Below are positions 34,948-45,263 of a DNA stretch of 64,000 bases, piece by piece; position 1 is the stretch's first letter; each line of letters opens with the position of its first letter. This DNA is from RYN-230 sp963841695 (GTDB lineage Bacteria; Actinomycetota; Actinomycetes; Streptosporangiales; Streptosporangiaceae): NCBI GenBank assembly GCA_963841695.1, contig CAWJDQ010000002.1, positions 620,001-684,000 of the forward strand, read 5' to 3'. Under the pieces are notes generated by a model. It saw only the letters and a program-made list of their open reading frames with translations, searched no databases and was not told the origin of the DNA. A program made the translations under genes and the position numbers.

Positions 34948-35922
34948 ATGATGCGCTACCTCACCGCTGGCACCGCCAAGCAGATTTCCAAGATCGGCCT
35001 GGGCACCTGGCAGTTCGGCTCGAAGGAGTGGGGGTACGGCGATCCGTACGCCGAGAAGGAGGCGCACGCGATCGTGCGCCGCGCCCTCGACCTGGGGGTG
35101 ACCCTCTTCGACACCGCCGAGATCTACGGCTATGGGCGCAGCGAGAAGATCCTCGGCCAGGCCCTGGGTGAGGACCTGAACTCGGTCTTCCTGGCCACGA
35201 AGATCCTCCCGGTGCTGCCGCTGGCCCCGGTGGTGGAACAGCGGGCCGTGGCCAGCGCGAACCGGCTCGGCGCCCGCCACCTGGACCTGTACCAGATGCA
35301 CCAGCCGAACCCGGTGGTCAAGGACGCCCGGGCCATGCGCGGCATGCGGGCCCTCCAGCGGGTCGGCCTGGTGGGTGAGGTAGGGGTGAGCAACTATTCA
35401 CTGGACCGCTGGCGGGCCGCCGAGGCGGCGCTGGGCGGCCCGGTGCTCAGCAACCAGGTCCGGTACAACCTGGTGGACCGGGCGCCCGAACGTGACCTGC
35501 TGCCCTACGCCGAGGCCCAGAACCGGGTGATCATCGCGTTCAGCCCGCTGGCCCAGGGGCTGCTGTCCGGGCGGTTCGACCGGGACCACCGGCCCGCCAA
35601 CCGGGTCCGCGGCGCGAATCCGCTGTTCCTGCCGGAGAACCTGGAGCGGGCCAGCGAGCTGATCGGGGTGCTGCGGGAGGTGGCGGACGCGCACGCGGCC
35701 ACCCCGGCCCAGATCGCGCTGGCCTGGGCGATCCGCAGCCCGGCGGTGACCGCGATCCCGGGGGCGTCCAGCGTTCAGCAGCTGGAGAGCAACGTGGCCG
35801 CGGCCGATATCGACCTCAGCGAGGAGGAGGACCAGGCCCTCCGGGCGGCGTCGGACCGGTTCCAGCCGGTCAGCGGCCCGGCCGTGCTGCCCCGCCTGGT
35901 CCGCGCCCGGTTCGCCCGCTGA
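34948..35922 (+). CDS. Aldo/keto reductase
   Basis: 324 aa. LFDTAEIYGYGRSE (Asp, Tyr), FLATKI (Lys) and LYQMHQPNP (His) give the AKR tetrad. The C-terminal IPGASSVQQLESN is the cofactor-phosphate loop. GGAG lies 7 bp before ATG 34948. Unlike the AKR at 293 it carries a full C-terminal cofactor loop. It may reduce sugar or quinone-type carbonyls. It ends opposite the convergent SDR, with a strong hairpin between. Confidence 0.9.
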   Translation: MMRYLTAGTAKQISKIGLGTWQFGSKEWGYGDPYAEKEAHAIVRRALDLGVTLFDTAEIYGYGRSEKILGQALGEDLNSVFLATKILPVLPLAPVVEQRAVASANRLGARHLDLYQMHQPNPVVKDARAMRGMRALQRVGLVGEVGVSNYSLDRWRAAEAALGGPVLSNQVRYNLVDRAPERDLLPYAEAQNRVIIAFSPLAQGLLSGRFDRDHRPANRVRGANPLFLPENLERASELIGVLREVADAHAATPAQIALAWAIRSPAVTAIPGASSVQQLESNVAAADIDLSEEEDQALRAASDRFQPVSGPAVLPRLVRARFAR

Positions 35923-36054
35923 GCCGCTGTGCCTGTTCCGGACGAGCTCACCGGCGGAGCACCCGTACGGCTCCAGCATGTACGGCTCCCAGGATCAGCT
36001 CGGCCCCACGCCGTCCCCCTCCTACCTCAACTTCTTCTACCGGGCTGACGTCTG

Positions 36055-36100
36055 ATCGTGGAGCGTTTTGCGCCGCCCGCGAGCCAAAACGCTCCACGAT
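36055..36100. terminator. Perfect 16-bp inverted repeat between convergent genes
   Basis: Arms ATCGTGGAGCGTTTTG (36055-36070) and its exact complement (36085-36100) enclose a 14-nt loop. With the A/T-rich stem ends it reads as a bidirectional terminator for the AKR (plus) and the SDR/GNAT operon (minus). Confidence 0.75.
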
Positions 36101-36161
36101 AAATGAAACGACCGGCCCGGCGCCGGGCTACCCCGGCTCCCCGGGCCGCGCGGCGGCGCGC

Positions 36162-36926
36162 TCAGCCCCGGCCGATGTACGGCATGGTCGTCGCGGTGAT
36201 GGTGAGGAACTGAACGTTCGCGTCCAGCGGCAGCCCGGCCATGTACAGGACGGCCGCCGCCACGTGCTCCGCGCCGAAGGTGGGCTCCGAGGCCAGGGAC
36301 CCGTCCGCCTGCAGCACCCCGTGCGACATCCGCCGGGTCATCTCCGTCGCGGCGTTCCCGATGTCGATCTGGCCGCAGGCGATGCCGAACTCCCGGCCGT
36401 CCAGCGAGATCGACCTGGTCAGCCCGGTCATCGCGTGCTTGGTGGCGGTGTAGGCCACGCTCTTCGGCCGGGGCACGTGCGCCGAGATGGACCCGTTGTT
36501 GATGATGCGGCCGCCGCCCGGATCCTGCGCCTTCATCAACCGGACGGCCTGCTGCGCGCACAGGAACGCCCCGGTCAGGTTGGTATCGACGGCCCGCTGC
36601 CAGTCCTCCAGCGAGACCTCGTCCACCGCGCCGCCCGGCCCGAACATCCCCGCGTTGTTCACCAGCAGGTGAACGCGTCCCCACCGGCCGCGCACGGTGT
36701 CAAAAAGCGCCGCAACGGAAACCGCGTCGGTGACGTCGGTGACCACCGGCAGGGCGGCGCTGGTGGCGGAGGACAGGAGGCCCGGCGCCGAGACGGCCTC
36801 GTGCAGCGCATCTTCCCGGCGGCCGGCGGCGGCCACCTGCCAGCCGGCCGCCAGCAGCGCCCGGGTGATCTCGCGGCCCAGCCCGGAACCGGCCCCGGTG
36901 ACCACGGCCACCCCGCTGGTGGTCAC
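36162..36926 (-). CDS. SDR family oxidoreductase
   Basis: 254 aa. VVTGAGSGLGREITRALLAA (cofactor), LLVNNAGMFG, IINNGSISAHVP (Ser) and YTATKHAMTGLTRS (Tyr/Lys). GTG 36926 overlaps the GNAT stop by 4 bp, so the two are one operon. Intact, unlike the SDR at 9.3 kb. Confidence 0.92.
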   Translation of the reverse strand: MTTSGVAVVTGAGSGLGREITRALLAAGWQVAAAGRREDALHEAVSAPGLLSSATSAALPVVTDVTDAVSVAALFDTVRGRWGRVHLLVNNAGMFGPGGAVDEVSLEDWQRAVDTNLTGAFLCAQQAVRLMKAQDPGGGRIINNGSISAHVPRPKSVAYTATKHAMTGLTRSISLDGREFGIACGQIDIGNAATEMTRRMSHGVLQADGSLASEPTFGAEHVAAAVLYMAGLPLDANVQFLTITATTMPYIGRG

Positions 36927-37717
36927 GCGGGTTCCCGCGGGGCCCACTGGTAGGGCGTGGTCCGGGCCAGGCAGCGGAAGCCCAGCCGCCGCAGGATCGG
37001 CTCGCTGCCGGCCGAGGCGTCCACGTTCAGGTAGCGGTAGCCGCGGCGGGCGGCCAGCCCGGCCCGGTAGGCCACCAGCGCGCGGTAGATGCCGCGGCCC
37101 CGCCAGGCGGGCAGGGTCCCGCCGCCCCACAGGCCGGCGAAGTCCGTGCCCGGCGGGAAATCCACCCGGGCGGAACAGACCGGCTCGGTCCCGGCCATGG
37201 CCACGACCATGGCCAGGTCGCCGGGGTGCTCGCGGAACTGGCCCAGCAGGGCGCGGTGCAGGCGAGACGGGTCCCCGCCGAAGACCCGTTCGTGGATCCG
37301 GACGACCAGTTCTACCCCGGCCTCGCTGGTCACCGGCTGCAGGCTGACTCCCGGCGGCAGCGTGACCTCCCTGGGCGCGCCGGTGACCTCCGCGACCATC
37401 ACGGCCTCCTCCTCGTCGGGCACGAACCCGGCCGCCGTGAGCCGGCCACCCAGGTCCGGGGGCTGATCGTAGTCGTAGAGCTTCCACTCGAACGGCCGGC
37501 CGAGCCCGGCGAAGTAGCGGATCTGCGCCGCGATGGCCTGGTCCGCGGCGGCCGGGTCAGCCAGGTCCGACCAGGTGACGCCGGACCAGCCGTCAGCGTC
37601 GCGGGCGACCGCGCGGACGAGGGCGCCGGCCGCCTCGGCACGGGCCCCGGGCGCGTCGGGGCGGGTGCGGCGGCGGACCTGCTCATCAAACACGGCGCGC
37701 AGCGCGGCGTCATCCAT
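36923..37717 (-). CDS. GNAT-family N-acetyltransferase
   Basis: 264 aa. The C-terminal half contains the GNAT acetyl-CoA motif LPAWRGRGIYRALVAYRAGL and RYLNVDASAGSEPILRRLGF. The N-terminal half is a second, degenerate GNAT-like domain. It acetylates an unknown amine. Translationally coupled to the following SDR gene. Confidence 0.88.
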   Translation of the reverse strand: MDDAALRAVFDEQVRRRTRPDAPGARAEAAGALVRAVARDADGWSGVTWSDLADPAAADQAIAAQIRYFAGLGRPFEWKLYDYDQPPDLGGRLTAAGFVPDEEEAVMVAEVTGAPREVTLPPGVSLQPVTSEAGVELVVRIHERVFGGDPSRLHRALLGQFREHPGDLAMVVAMAGTEPVCSARVDFPPGTDFAGLWGGGTLPAWRGRGIYRALVAYRAGLAARRGYRYLNVDASAGSEPILRRLGFRCLARTTPYQWAPREPA

Positions 37718-37958
37718 CCCCGCAGAGGACCATCCGGGGCCGGGCTGCGCAACTGGTTTGCGGCCGGTGATGTCCCGGCCGGGTCATCGTGGCCCCGGGT
37801 GATTCCGGACCGCTTAGGCTGGGGAGATACCCGTCGCCGGGCAGGCGCCCGCGGCAGGTACTGCTGGGCAGGTGTGGCTGGATGGGGGCTGCGGGGCAGG
37901 CGGCCGCGACCGCAGGAGCGGCCGCGGGCGACGCGGCCGCCGGAGGCAGGAGGTTGGC

Positions 37959-38153
37959 ATGGCTGACGCCGCGCCGGGACCCGAGGGTCCTGAGGACGAC
38001 GTGAAGCGCAAGTTCCGCGAGGCGCTGGACCGCAAGCGAGGCAAGCAGGCGGACCTGAACGCGCGGCAATCCGCGCGGGACGGCGGCAAGGTCCAGAATG
38101 CCCACGGACCCGCCCAGAGCAAGCGCGCGTTCCGCCGCAAGAGCGGTGGCTGA
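37959..38153 (+). CDS. DUF5302 small protein
   Basis: 64 aa, highly charged: EDDVKRKFREALDRKR then HGPAQSKRAFRRKSGG, the two conserved blocks of DUF5302. ATG 37959 has AGGAGG 6 bp upstream. An actinomycete-specific small basic protein of unknown role. The preceding 240 bp contain only its promoter and low-complexity GC-rich DNA. Confidence 0.88.
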   Translation: MADAAPGPEGPEDDVKRKFREALDRKRGKQADLNARQSARDGGKVQNAHGPAQSKRAFRRKSGG

Positions 38154-38249
38154 GGGCTGGGCGGTCCGCCTCGCCGCGCGCGCCCTGCTGGTGCGGGCGC
38201 CGGGGGTGGGGGCGCCTGTGCTGCGGGCACTGGTGCTGCGGGCCGCCCG

Positions 38250-39152
38250 GTGACGGGGCGGCTGACCCCGCGCCCCGGCGGGCCGGCCCGGCTGCGGGCG
38301 CTGCTGGAGTCGGGCGAGACCATCGTGGCCCCGGGCGCGTTCGACCCGCTGGCCGCGCGGCTGGTGGAAGAGGCCGGCTTCCCCGCGGTGTACATGACCG
38401 GGTTCGGCACGTCGGCGGCGCTGCTCGGCCGCCCCGACGTGGGCCTGCTGACCATGACCGAGATGGTGGACAACGCCCGGCGGATCGCGGACTGCGTGGA
38501 CATCCCGGTGATCTCCGACGCCGACACCGGGTACGGCAACCCGCTGAACGTGATCCGGACCGTGGGCGCGTACGAGGCGTCCGGCGTGGCCGGGATCCAC
38601 CTGGAGGATCAGGTAGCCCCGAAGAAGTGCGGCCACATGGACGGGAAGCAGGTCATCCCGGCCCGGGAGATGGCCCAGAAAATCCGGGCCGCGGTGGACG
38701 CCCGGACCCGGCCGGACTTCGTGATCATCGCCCGGACCGACGCCCGGGCGGTGGAGGGCCTGGAGCAGGCCCTGGACCGGGCCCGGCAATACCGCGAGGC
38801 GGGGGCCGACGCCCTGTTCATCGAGGCGGTCGTGTCCGAGGAGGAGGCCGCCGAGGCGGCCCGGGCGTTCCCGGGCGTACCGCTGCTGTTCAACTGGGCG
38901 GAGGGCGGCAAGACCCCGCCGATCGCCCTGGACCGGCTGCGGGAACTCGGCTACCGGATCGTCATCTTCCCGATCAGCACCCTGCTCGCGGCGACCGCGG
39001 GAATGCGCCGGGTGCTGGGCGAGATCGCCCGGTCCGGCACCCCGGCCGGGGCCCTGGACGAGCTGCCGGGATTCGGGGATTTCCTGGACTTCATCGGGCT
39101 GCCGGATGTGCGGGAGGCCGAGCAGCGGTACGGCCCGCAGACCGGCAGCTAG
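38250..39152 (+). CDS. Isocitrate lyase / PEP mutase superfamily enzyme
   Basis: 300 aa. GAFDPLAARLVEEAGFPAVY, ISDADTGYGN (metal-binding Asp pair), HLEDQVAPKKCGHMDGK (catalytic KKCGH loop) and IIARTDARAVEGLEQAL. The KKCGH loop indicates a lyase such as 2-methylisocitrate lyase or a related 2,3-dimethylmalate or oxaloacetate-cleaving enzyme rather than a phosphonomutase. No methylcitrate-cycle partner is adjacent, so the substrate is open. GTG 38250. Confidence 0.85.
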   Translation: MTGRLTPRPGGPARLRALLESGETIVAPGAFDPLAARLVEEAGFPAVYMTGFGTSAALLGRPDVGLLTMTEMVDNARRIADCVDIPVISDADTGYGNPLNVIRTVGAYEASGVAGIHLEDQVAPKKCGHMDGKQVIPAREMAQKIRAAVDARTRPDFVIIARTDARAVEGLEQALDRARQYREAGADALFIEAVVSEEEAAEAARAFPGVPLLFNWAEGGKTPPIALDRLRELGYRIVIFPISTLLAATAGMRRVLGEIARSGTPAGALDELPGFGDFLDFIGLPDVREAEQRYGPQTGS

Positions 39153-39202
39153 CGGGCCCGGCCAGGCTCGATAGCTCCGGCCGGCTGGCAGCCGCGGCCG
39201 GC

Positions 39203-39676
39203 TCATACCTCCGGCCGGCGGGCACCTGCGGCTGGCTGGCCCCCGCAGCCGGGCCAGTCCAGCCTGGCCCAGGCTTCCCAGCCGGTGAACAAGCTGCCGG
39301 CCACGCCGGAGTCACTGGCCAGCCGGCGCACGATCTCCAGCCCGTGTACCCGGCCGTCCGGGACGACCGGGCGCCAGGGTCCACCCTGGTCGGTGACCTC
39401 CAGCCACAGGTAGTCGCCGTCATACAGCTCCACGCGGACGGTGAAGGTCCCGCCCAGATGGCCGCTCAGCGAGTGGCTGACGCAGTTGCCCGCCAGCTCG
39501 GAGACACACAGGACCGCGTCGTCGGCCACGGGCGCGCCCGCCAGGAACCGGGCCACGAACCGCCGGGCCGCGCTGACCTGCTCGGGACACGCCGCGAACA
39601 CCCGCTCGCCCGAGCTCGTCGGCCCGGCCAGCGCCGTCCCGCGGGCGGCGCGGAGCCCGCCTGGCGCAGGTGTCAT
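39203..39676 (-). CDS. ATP-binding protein, anti-sigma/regulatory HATPase
   Basis: 157 aa. VLCVSELAGNCVSHSLSGH (N-box), EVTDQGGPWRP (D-x-G) and GRVHGLEIVRRLASDSG (lid). A lone RsbW-like GHKL domain, as at 19146. ATG 39676 follows GGAGG at 6 bp. It is divergent from the patatin gene. Its sigma factor or anti-anti-sigma partner is not in the window. Confidence 0.88.
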   Translation of the reverse strand: MTPAPGGLRAARGTALAGPTSSGERVFAACPEQVSAARRFVARFLAGAPVADDAVLCVSELAGNCVSHSLSGHLGGTFTVRVELYDGDYLWLEVTDQGGPWRPVVPDGRVHGLEIVRRLASDSGVAGSLFTGWEAWARLDWPGCGGQPAAGARRPEV

Positions 39677-39845
39677 GCTTCCTCCGTACATGTCGGTCCA
39701 TAGTCCCCTGCTCGCCACGCGCGACCGCAAACCACCCCCGGCGGCCCGGGTAGGGCGTCCCGGACCTGGGACGACGCCACCGGCGGGTAGCCGGCACCGT
39801 CCTGGTAGCGGGTTTGGGGCCGGTGACGAAGGGGAGGCTGGGCGC

Positions 39846-40670
39846 GTGCAGACGGCATTCGTACTCGGCGGCGGCGGGATCCTCGGCGCGCACGAGGTTG
39901 GCATGCTCCGCGCCTTGTCCGAGGCAGGCATCCGGCCCGATGTGGTGGTGGGAACCTCGGTCGGCGCGATCAACGGCGCGCTGGTGGCCGCGGACCCCGC
40001 GGGGGCGGCCGCGCGGCTCGCCGACCTGTGGCAGGGCGACGAACTCCGCCAGGCGTTCAGCGAGAGCGTCTGGGGGCGGCTGGCCCGGCTGGCCCGGTCC
40101 GGCACCCACCTGCATTCCATCGAGCCGCTGCAGCGCATGCTGGACGGCGTCCTGCCGGGGAAGGACTTCGCCGATCTCGAGCTGCCGTTCCACTGCGTCG
40201 CGGCCAGCATCGAGCGGGCCAGCGCCCGCTGGTTCTCCACCGGGCCGATCGTGCCCGCCGTGCTGGCCTCCTGCGCGGTGCCGGGGCTGCTCCCCCCGGT
40301 GGAGGTGGACGGCGAGCACTACTTCGACGGCGGGCTGGTCGACTCCATCCCGGTCGGCCGGGCCATCGCGCTGGGCGCCCGCACAGTCTACGTCCTGCAC
40401 GTGGGCCGGATCGAACGGCCGCTGTCCGTGCCGCGCCGTCCCTGGCAGGTGGGCCTGGTGGCGTTCGAGATCGCCCGCCGGCACCGGTTCCACGAGGAGA
40501 TGTCCGCGCTGCCCAGCTCGGTGACGGTACACGTGCTGCCGTCCGGCGGCGATCCGCGCCCGCCCGATCTTTCCCAGCTCAAGTACCGCGACCGGGCTAA
40601 GGTCGGGGTGCGGATCGAGCAGGCTTACCTCGCGTCCGCGAGTTATCTCGCCAGGCTGGCCGGGGGCTGA
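39846..40670 (+). CDS. Patatin-like phospholipase
   Basis: 274 aa. FVLGGGGILGAHEVGMLRAL (oxyanion Gly-rich loop), VVGTSVGAINGAL (G-T-S-V-G nucleophile Ser) and DGGLVDSIPVGRAIALGA (D-G-G catalytic Asp) form the Ser/Asp dyad. GTG 39846. An intracellular acyl hydrolase of the RssA/NTE type. It is encoded 29 bp upstream of an acyltransferase, suggesting phospholipid remodelling. Confidence 0.92.
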   Translation: MQTAFVLGGGGILGAHEVGMLRALSEAGIRPDVVVGTSVGAINGALVAADPAGAAARLADLWQGDELRQAFSESVWGRLARLARSGTHLHSIEPLQRMLDGVLPGKDFADLELPFHCVAASIERASARWFSTGPIVPAVLASCAVPGLLPPVEVDGEHYFDGGLVDSIPVGRAIALGARTVYVLHVGRIERPLSVPRRPWQVGLVAFEIARRHRFHEEMSALPSSVTVHVLPSGGDPRPPDLSQLKYRDRAKVGVRIEQAYLASASYLARLAGG

Positions 40671-40699
40671 CCCGGCCATCGGCGACGGGAGGAGCCGGC

Positions 40700-41827
40700 A
40701 TGGTCCCACCCAGGCTGGTCCGCCGGGTCGTGCTGGCCCCGCTGCTGATCGTGATCGCGGTCGCGGTGGTCGTGCTGTTCCCCCCGCTCGCCCTGCTGGC
40801 GGTGGCGTTCGGGCTGGCGCGGGGGCGTCGCCCGGCCGCGCCCGGCCAGGCGCCGGATCCGGTGACGGGCCAGGCGGGAACGCAGTCCCGGCTGGGCCGC
40901 CTGCGAGCTCTGCGGCTGCTCAGCTTCGCGCTCCTCTGGCTGGTGGCGGAGACCGCCGCGCTGTTCATGTGCCTGGCCCTGTGGATCACCAGCGGTTTCG
41001 GCGGCCGGCTGCGGACCGAGCCGTACCAGAGCCGCCATTACGCGATCATGCAGTGGTACCTGGGGCGGCTGTACGGCGCGGCCGAGAGCACCCTGGGCCT
41101 GCGCATCGAGGTGCACGAGCCGGAACGGACCGCCGGGGAGCAGGCCGCCCGGCTGGCCGGGCCCGTCATCGTGCTCAGCCGGCACGCCGGACCCGGCGAC
41201 TCGCTGCTGCTCGTGCATCACCTGCTCAACGTCTACCACCGGCGGCCGCGGATCGTCATGAAGGCCGCGCTGCAGCTGGACCCCGGGCTGGACGTGGTGA
41301 CCAACCGGGTGCCCAACGTGTTCATCTCCCCCCACCGGGCCGGCGGCAAGATCTACACCGAGCAGATCAGGCGGCTGGCGGCGGGGCTCGGCGACGACGG
41401 CGCACTCGTGATCTTCCCTGAGGGCGGTAACTGGACACCGGGGCGGTGGCGGCGCGGCATCCGGCGGCTGGAACGGCAGGGCCGGGCGGACCTGGCGGCC
41501 CGCGCCCGGGACATGCCGCATCTGCTGCCTCCCCGGCCCGGCGGGGCCCTCGCGGCCCTGGCCGCCTGTCCCCGGGCCGATGTGATCTTCGTCGGGCACG
41601 CCGGGCTGGACCAGCTGGCCAGCATGGGTGACGTCTGGCGGAGCCTGCCGATGGATCACGTGGTCGAGGCCCGGTGGTGGCGGGTGCCTGCCGCCGCGGT
41701 GCCCCGGGACGCCGATCATGAGGCCCAGGTCCGGTGGCTCTACGACTGGTGGGCCCGGATCGACGCGTGGATCTCCGAAAATACCCCGCAGCCCGGCCGG
41801 ACCCCGCTGGACGAGACGCTCGCCTAG
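40700..41827 (+). CDS. PlsC-like lysophospholipid/1-acylglycerol-phosphate acyltransferase
   Basis: 375 aa. Two N-terminal hydrophobic helices (residues about 10-40 and 72-95), then SRHAGPGDS, an HX4D-type catalytic motif, and FPEGGNWTPGR, the FPEG-type glycerol-phosphate binding motif. Membrane-bound acyl transfer to a lysophospholipid. With the patatin just upstream it makes a deacylation/reacylation pair. ATG 40700 with GGGAGGA upstream. Confidence 0.87.
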   Translation: MVPPRLVRRVVLAPLLIVIAVAVVVLFPPLALLAVAFGLARGRRPAAPGQAPDPVTGQAGTQSRLGRLRALRLLSFALLWLVAETAALFMCLALWITSGFGGRLRTEPYQSRHYAIMQWYLGRLYGAAESTLGLRIEVHEPERTAGEQAARLAGPVIVLSRHAGPGDSLLLVHHLLNVYHRRPRIVMKAALQLDPGLDVVTNRVPNVFISPHRAGGKIYTEQIRRLAAGLGDDGALVIFPEGGNWTPGRWRRGIRRLERQGRADLAARARDMPHLLPPRPGGALAALAACPRADVIFVGHAGLDQLASMGDVWRSLPMDHVVEARWWRVPAAAVPRDADHEAQVRWLYDWWARIDAWISENTPQPGRTPLDETLA

Positions 41828-41836
41828 CCGGCCGGG

Positions 41837-42322
41837 TCAGCGGCCGGGGTGCGCCCGGTCGGCCGGGAGCTTGCGGAAGTCCCAGCTTGTGATCTTGCCC
41901 GGCGTGATCCGCAGCCAGCCATGCCGCCCGTCGTGCAGCATCTCGTCGGCACCCAGGTATTTGCGGGCGAACAGCAGTTCCGGCGCGGCCAGCCCGGCGT
42001 CGTGCCCGCCGTGCCGCGGCACCTCGCCGACCGGCCCGGCGGTCCCCTTGATCTCCGCGCCGCGCAGTTCCTGGTACTCCTCGCCCGCGTCGACCACGAC
42101 CGCCACCCGCGGATCGCGGATCAGGTCGGCCCACCGCTGGCTGCGCACCACCGAGCTCAGCCACAGCGCCCCGCCGGTCCACACGAACCAGAGCGGGACA
42201 ACGTGCGGGCCGTCCGGGGCCAGGGTCGCGACCCGGCAGGTGCGCGCCTGGGCCAGGAACTCATCGAGCTCAGCCGGCGTCATCGCGATGGACCGGCCCC
42301 GGCGCTGCTGCGAGATCGCCAC
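41837..42322 (-). CDS. Pyridoxamine 5'-phosphate oxidase-fold protein
   Basis: 161 aa. Split-barrel flavin-binding fold: CRVATLAPDGPHVVPLWFVW, LWLSSVVRSQRWADLIRDPR and VAVVVDAGEEYQELRG are typical of the PNPOx/F420-binding families of actinomycetes. The cofactor (FMN, F420 or heme) cannot be told from sequence. GTG 42322. It is convergent with the acyltransferase. Confidence 0.88.
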   Translation of the reverse strand: MAISQQRRGRSIAMTPAELDEFLAQARTCRVATLAPDGPHVVPLWFVWTGGALWLSSVVRSQRWADLIRDPRVAVVVDAGEEYQELRGAEIKGTAGPVGEVPRHGGHDAGLAAPELLFARKYLGADEMLHDGRHGWLRITPGKITSWDFRKLPADRAHPGR

Positions 42323-42598
42323 GGCGGGCTCCTCCGGGCATCAATGGCCTGATGGCGGGCGATTAATAATGGCAGGGTACCCGGGGCCGCCCTTCCCCAC
42401 CGCACGGCCGCAGCGGCCGCACATCGCCGCAGGCCGGGCAGGCGGGCCTGGCCCGGCCGACGCGGGCGGCCGCCATTCGCCGGACCGGGCGGGCATATTT
42501 GGCTTTGCGTGCTAACCGGCGTAGTTCTGGTGTTACGCTCCGCCGAAGCCATTTTCCCTGGATGCGAGCCGGCCAGCGGGCAACGGCGCAGGAGGCGC

Positions 42599-45263
42599 AT
42601 GGTGCAGAGCGCGATCGACGGGGAAGCGCGGTCTCTACCGGACGGGCTGGCGTCGCCAGCCAGTGACACGGCGGGCCCGCCGCGGCCACCGCGCACCCGG
42701 CCCATGCGGCGCACGCTGGCGGCCCTGCTCATCATCCCCCTGGTCTCGCTGGTGGCGCTGTGGGCCTTCGCCGCGAGCATCACGCTCAGCAGCGCGCTGC
42801 ACGAGCACGACTACAACCGGCTGATCGCGCTGAGCTCCACCCCGACCGACAATCTGGTGAACCAGGTGTCGCAGGAGCGCCTGCGGACGTTCACCTGGCT
42901 GAGCACCGACCCCCGTCCCTCCGCGGCCCAGCTGGCCGCCAGCCGGCACCGCACCGACGCCGCGGTCACGGCCTACCTCCGCATGCTGCAGCAGACCGCG
43001 GGCCTGCGTCCGGGTTCGGAAGGGCCCGCCCAGGCCAGCCTGGTGCGGCTGCTGTCCAGGCTGCCGCGGATCCGGGCCTCGGTTGACGCCGAGACCCTCA
43101 GCCCCGCCGTGGCGTTCCAGGCCTACAGCGCCATCATGGACGCGGTCTTCGCGGTCTACTCAGCGTCGGAACAGGTCAACACCAACCTGTCGGTGGACCG
43201 GCAGACGGACGCCAGCATGGACGCCGCCCAGGGACTGGAGTACGCCAGCCGGGAGGCTGCCCTGGTCGGCGGGGCAGCCGGTGCGCACGGCCAGATGACC
43301 ACCAGCGAACGGCAGCTGTTCGCGAACGCGGTGGCGAACCAGCGGCTGCTCCTCGGCAGCGCGCTCGGCGAGTTCGACCCGCAGCTGGGTGCCCCGTGGG
43401 AGCGGGTCTACCACTCGCCGCTGCATCATCAGCTCGCGGCGCTGGAGAACCGGATCGCCGGGAGCATCGGCAGCAAGGGCCCGATCCCGGTGAACATCGG
43501 GACCTGGCAGTCGGTGTCCCGGGCCTTCCTGGACGGGCTGCAGAAAGCCCAGATCCAGGACGGGCCGCCGCTGGCCGCCATGGCCAGCCTGGCTGCAGCA
43601 ACAGGCTGGTGCTCGAGGCCGCCCTCGCCGGCGGGGCCGGCCTGGTGGCTGTGCTGCTGTCCATCTTCGTGCTGCTGCGTTACGGCCGGCGCCTCAATGG
43701 CGAGCTGACCACCCTGCACGACACGGCCGAGGGCATGGCGGGCCGGCGGCTGCCCGACGTGGTGGAGCGGCTGCGCAAGGGCGAGGAAGTGGACGTGGAC
43801 GCCGAATCGCCACCCCCGCCGCCGGGCACGATCACCGAGATCGCCCGGGTCGGCCAGGCCTTTGCCACCGTGCAGCGGACCGCGGTACAGGCCGCGGTGG
43901 GGCAGGCCAACCTGCGTAAGGGGGTCAATCAGGTCTTCCTCAACCTGTCCCTGCGCAACCAGTCGCTGCTGCACCGCCAGCTCGGCATGCTCGACTCGAT
44001 GGAGCGCGCCACCAGCGACCCCGCCGTGCTGGCCGATCTCTTCCGCCTGGACCATCTGACCACCCGCATGCGCCTGGCACGCCGAGGGCCTGATCATCCT
44101 GTCCGGCGCGACGCCCGGCCGCGGCTGGCGCGAGCCCGTGCCGGTCGTCGACGTGCTGCGCGCCGCGATCGCCGAGGTCGAGGACTACGTGCGGGTCGAT
44201 GTGGCCACGGACTCGGCGGATGCCGTGGCGGGGCCCGCGGTCAACGACATGATCCACCTGGTCGCCGAGCTGATCGAGAACGCGACCACCTTCTCCCCGC
44301 CCGCCACCCGGGTCGAGATCCGGGCCGACGCCGTCGGGAGCGGCTTCGCGGTCGAGATCGAGGATCGCGGGCTCGGACTGTCCGCCGGGGAACTCGCCGA
44401 CATCAACCAGCGCCTGGCCAGCCCGCCCGAGTTCGACCTGGCCAACAGCGACCAGCTCGGGCTGTTCGTGGTCGGCCAGCTGGCCGCCCGGCACCGGATC
44501 AGGGTCTCGCTGCGCGGATCCCCGTACGGCGGCACGACGGCCATCGTGCTGATGCCGTACAGCATCATCGTGCGGGCCGCGGAGACGGCCGGGGCGGGGG
44601 CGAGTCCCGGGCCGGCCTGGGCGGGGCAGGGTGCCGGGCAGGGCCCGGCCGGGCAGGGCCCGGACGGGCAGGGCCCGGGGCCAGGCTGGGCCCAGGCGGG
44701 GGCCGGCGCGTTCCCGGCCACCCGGCGGTCCCGGCCGGCCCGGCCCTGAATCCTGGGCGGGCTTCCGCGTTCGGCGTCACCGGCCGGCAGCAGCCCGGGC
44801 CGGTCCCGCCGCCGGCCAGTCCCGGCCCGGATCTCCCCGCCTGGCAGCCGCGCTGGGCACCGCCCGCGGTCCCCGGCCCCTGGGCACCGGCCGCCGGGCC
44901 CGCGCAGGCCCCGCCGCTGCCCCGCCGGGACCCGGCCCCCGCGGCGACGCACCGCGGCCTGCCGCGCCGGGTCCGCCAGGCCCACCTGGCCCCGCAACTG
45001 CGGGACGGCGCCCAGGACGGGACACGCGCGGACGCCCGCCCCGCGGCGGACACGGCGGACCGTTCACCGGAGGAGAACCGCGACCTGATCTCCGCGTTGC
45101 AGCAGGGCTGGCAGCGGGGCCGGCTGGATGATCTGGATAATCCGGCGGACAGCCCGGACAGCCCGGACAGCCCGGACAGCCCGGACCTGTGGCCAGGCGG
45201 GGGGCCGGCGGCCCCGGCGGAGCCGGCGGAGCCCGCGAGCTGGCGGACGGCGAGGCTCCCTGA
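42599..45263 (+). CDS. cvnA: Conservon sensor-kinase-like protein CvnA (multiple frameshifts)
   Basis: About 885 aa if joined. A membrane helix (LAALLIIPLVSLVALWAFAA) is followed by a nitrate/nitrite-sensor-type extracellular region (LRTFTWLSTDPRPSAAQLAA) and a second helix. Then come HAMP-like and dimerisation regions (NLRKGVNQVFLNLSLRNQSL), a GHKL ATPase (IHLVAELIENATTFSPPATR, FAVEIEDRGLGLS) and a Pro-rich tail ending LPRRVRQAHLAPQLRDG and ENRDLISALQQGWQRG. The frame changes near 43595, 44085 (deleting one base in CGCCTGG gives RRHAEGLI) and between 44640 and 44750, probably once more before TGA 45261. ATG 42599 has AGGAGG adjacent. Conservons couple this ATPase to a small GTPase. Confidence 0.85.
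45148..45183. repeat. 9-bp tandem repeat, 4 copies, in the CvnA tail
   Basis: Four exact GACAGCCCG units at 45148-45183, encoding a Ser-Pro-Asp repeat in the disordered C-terminal tail. The unit is a multiple of three. Confidence 0.9.

Noticed and set aside
36703..36727. A fourth copy of the GGTTTTCGTTGCGG element
   Set aside because: It lies inside the conserved SDR gene and encodes a normal part of the protein, so the resemblance is probably chance.
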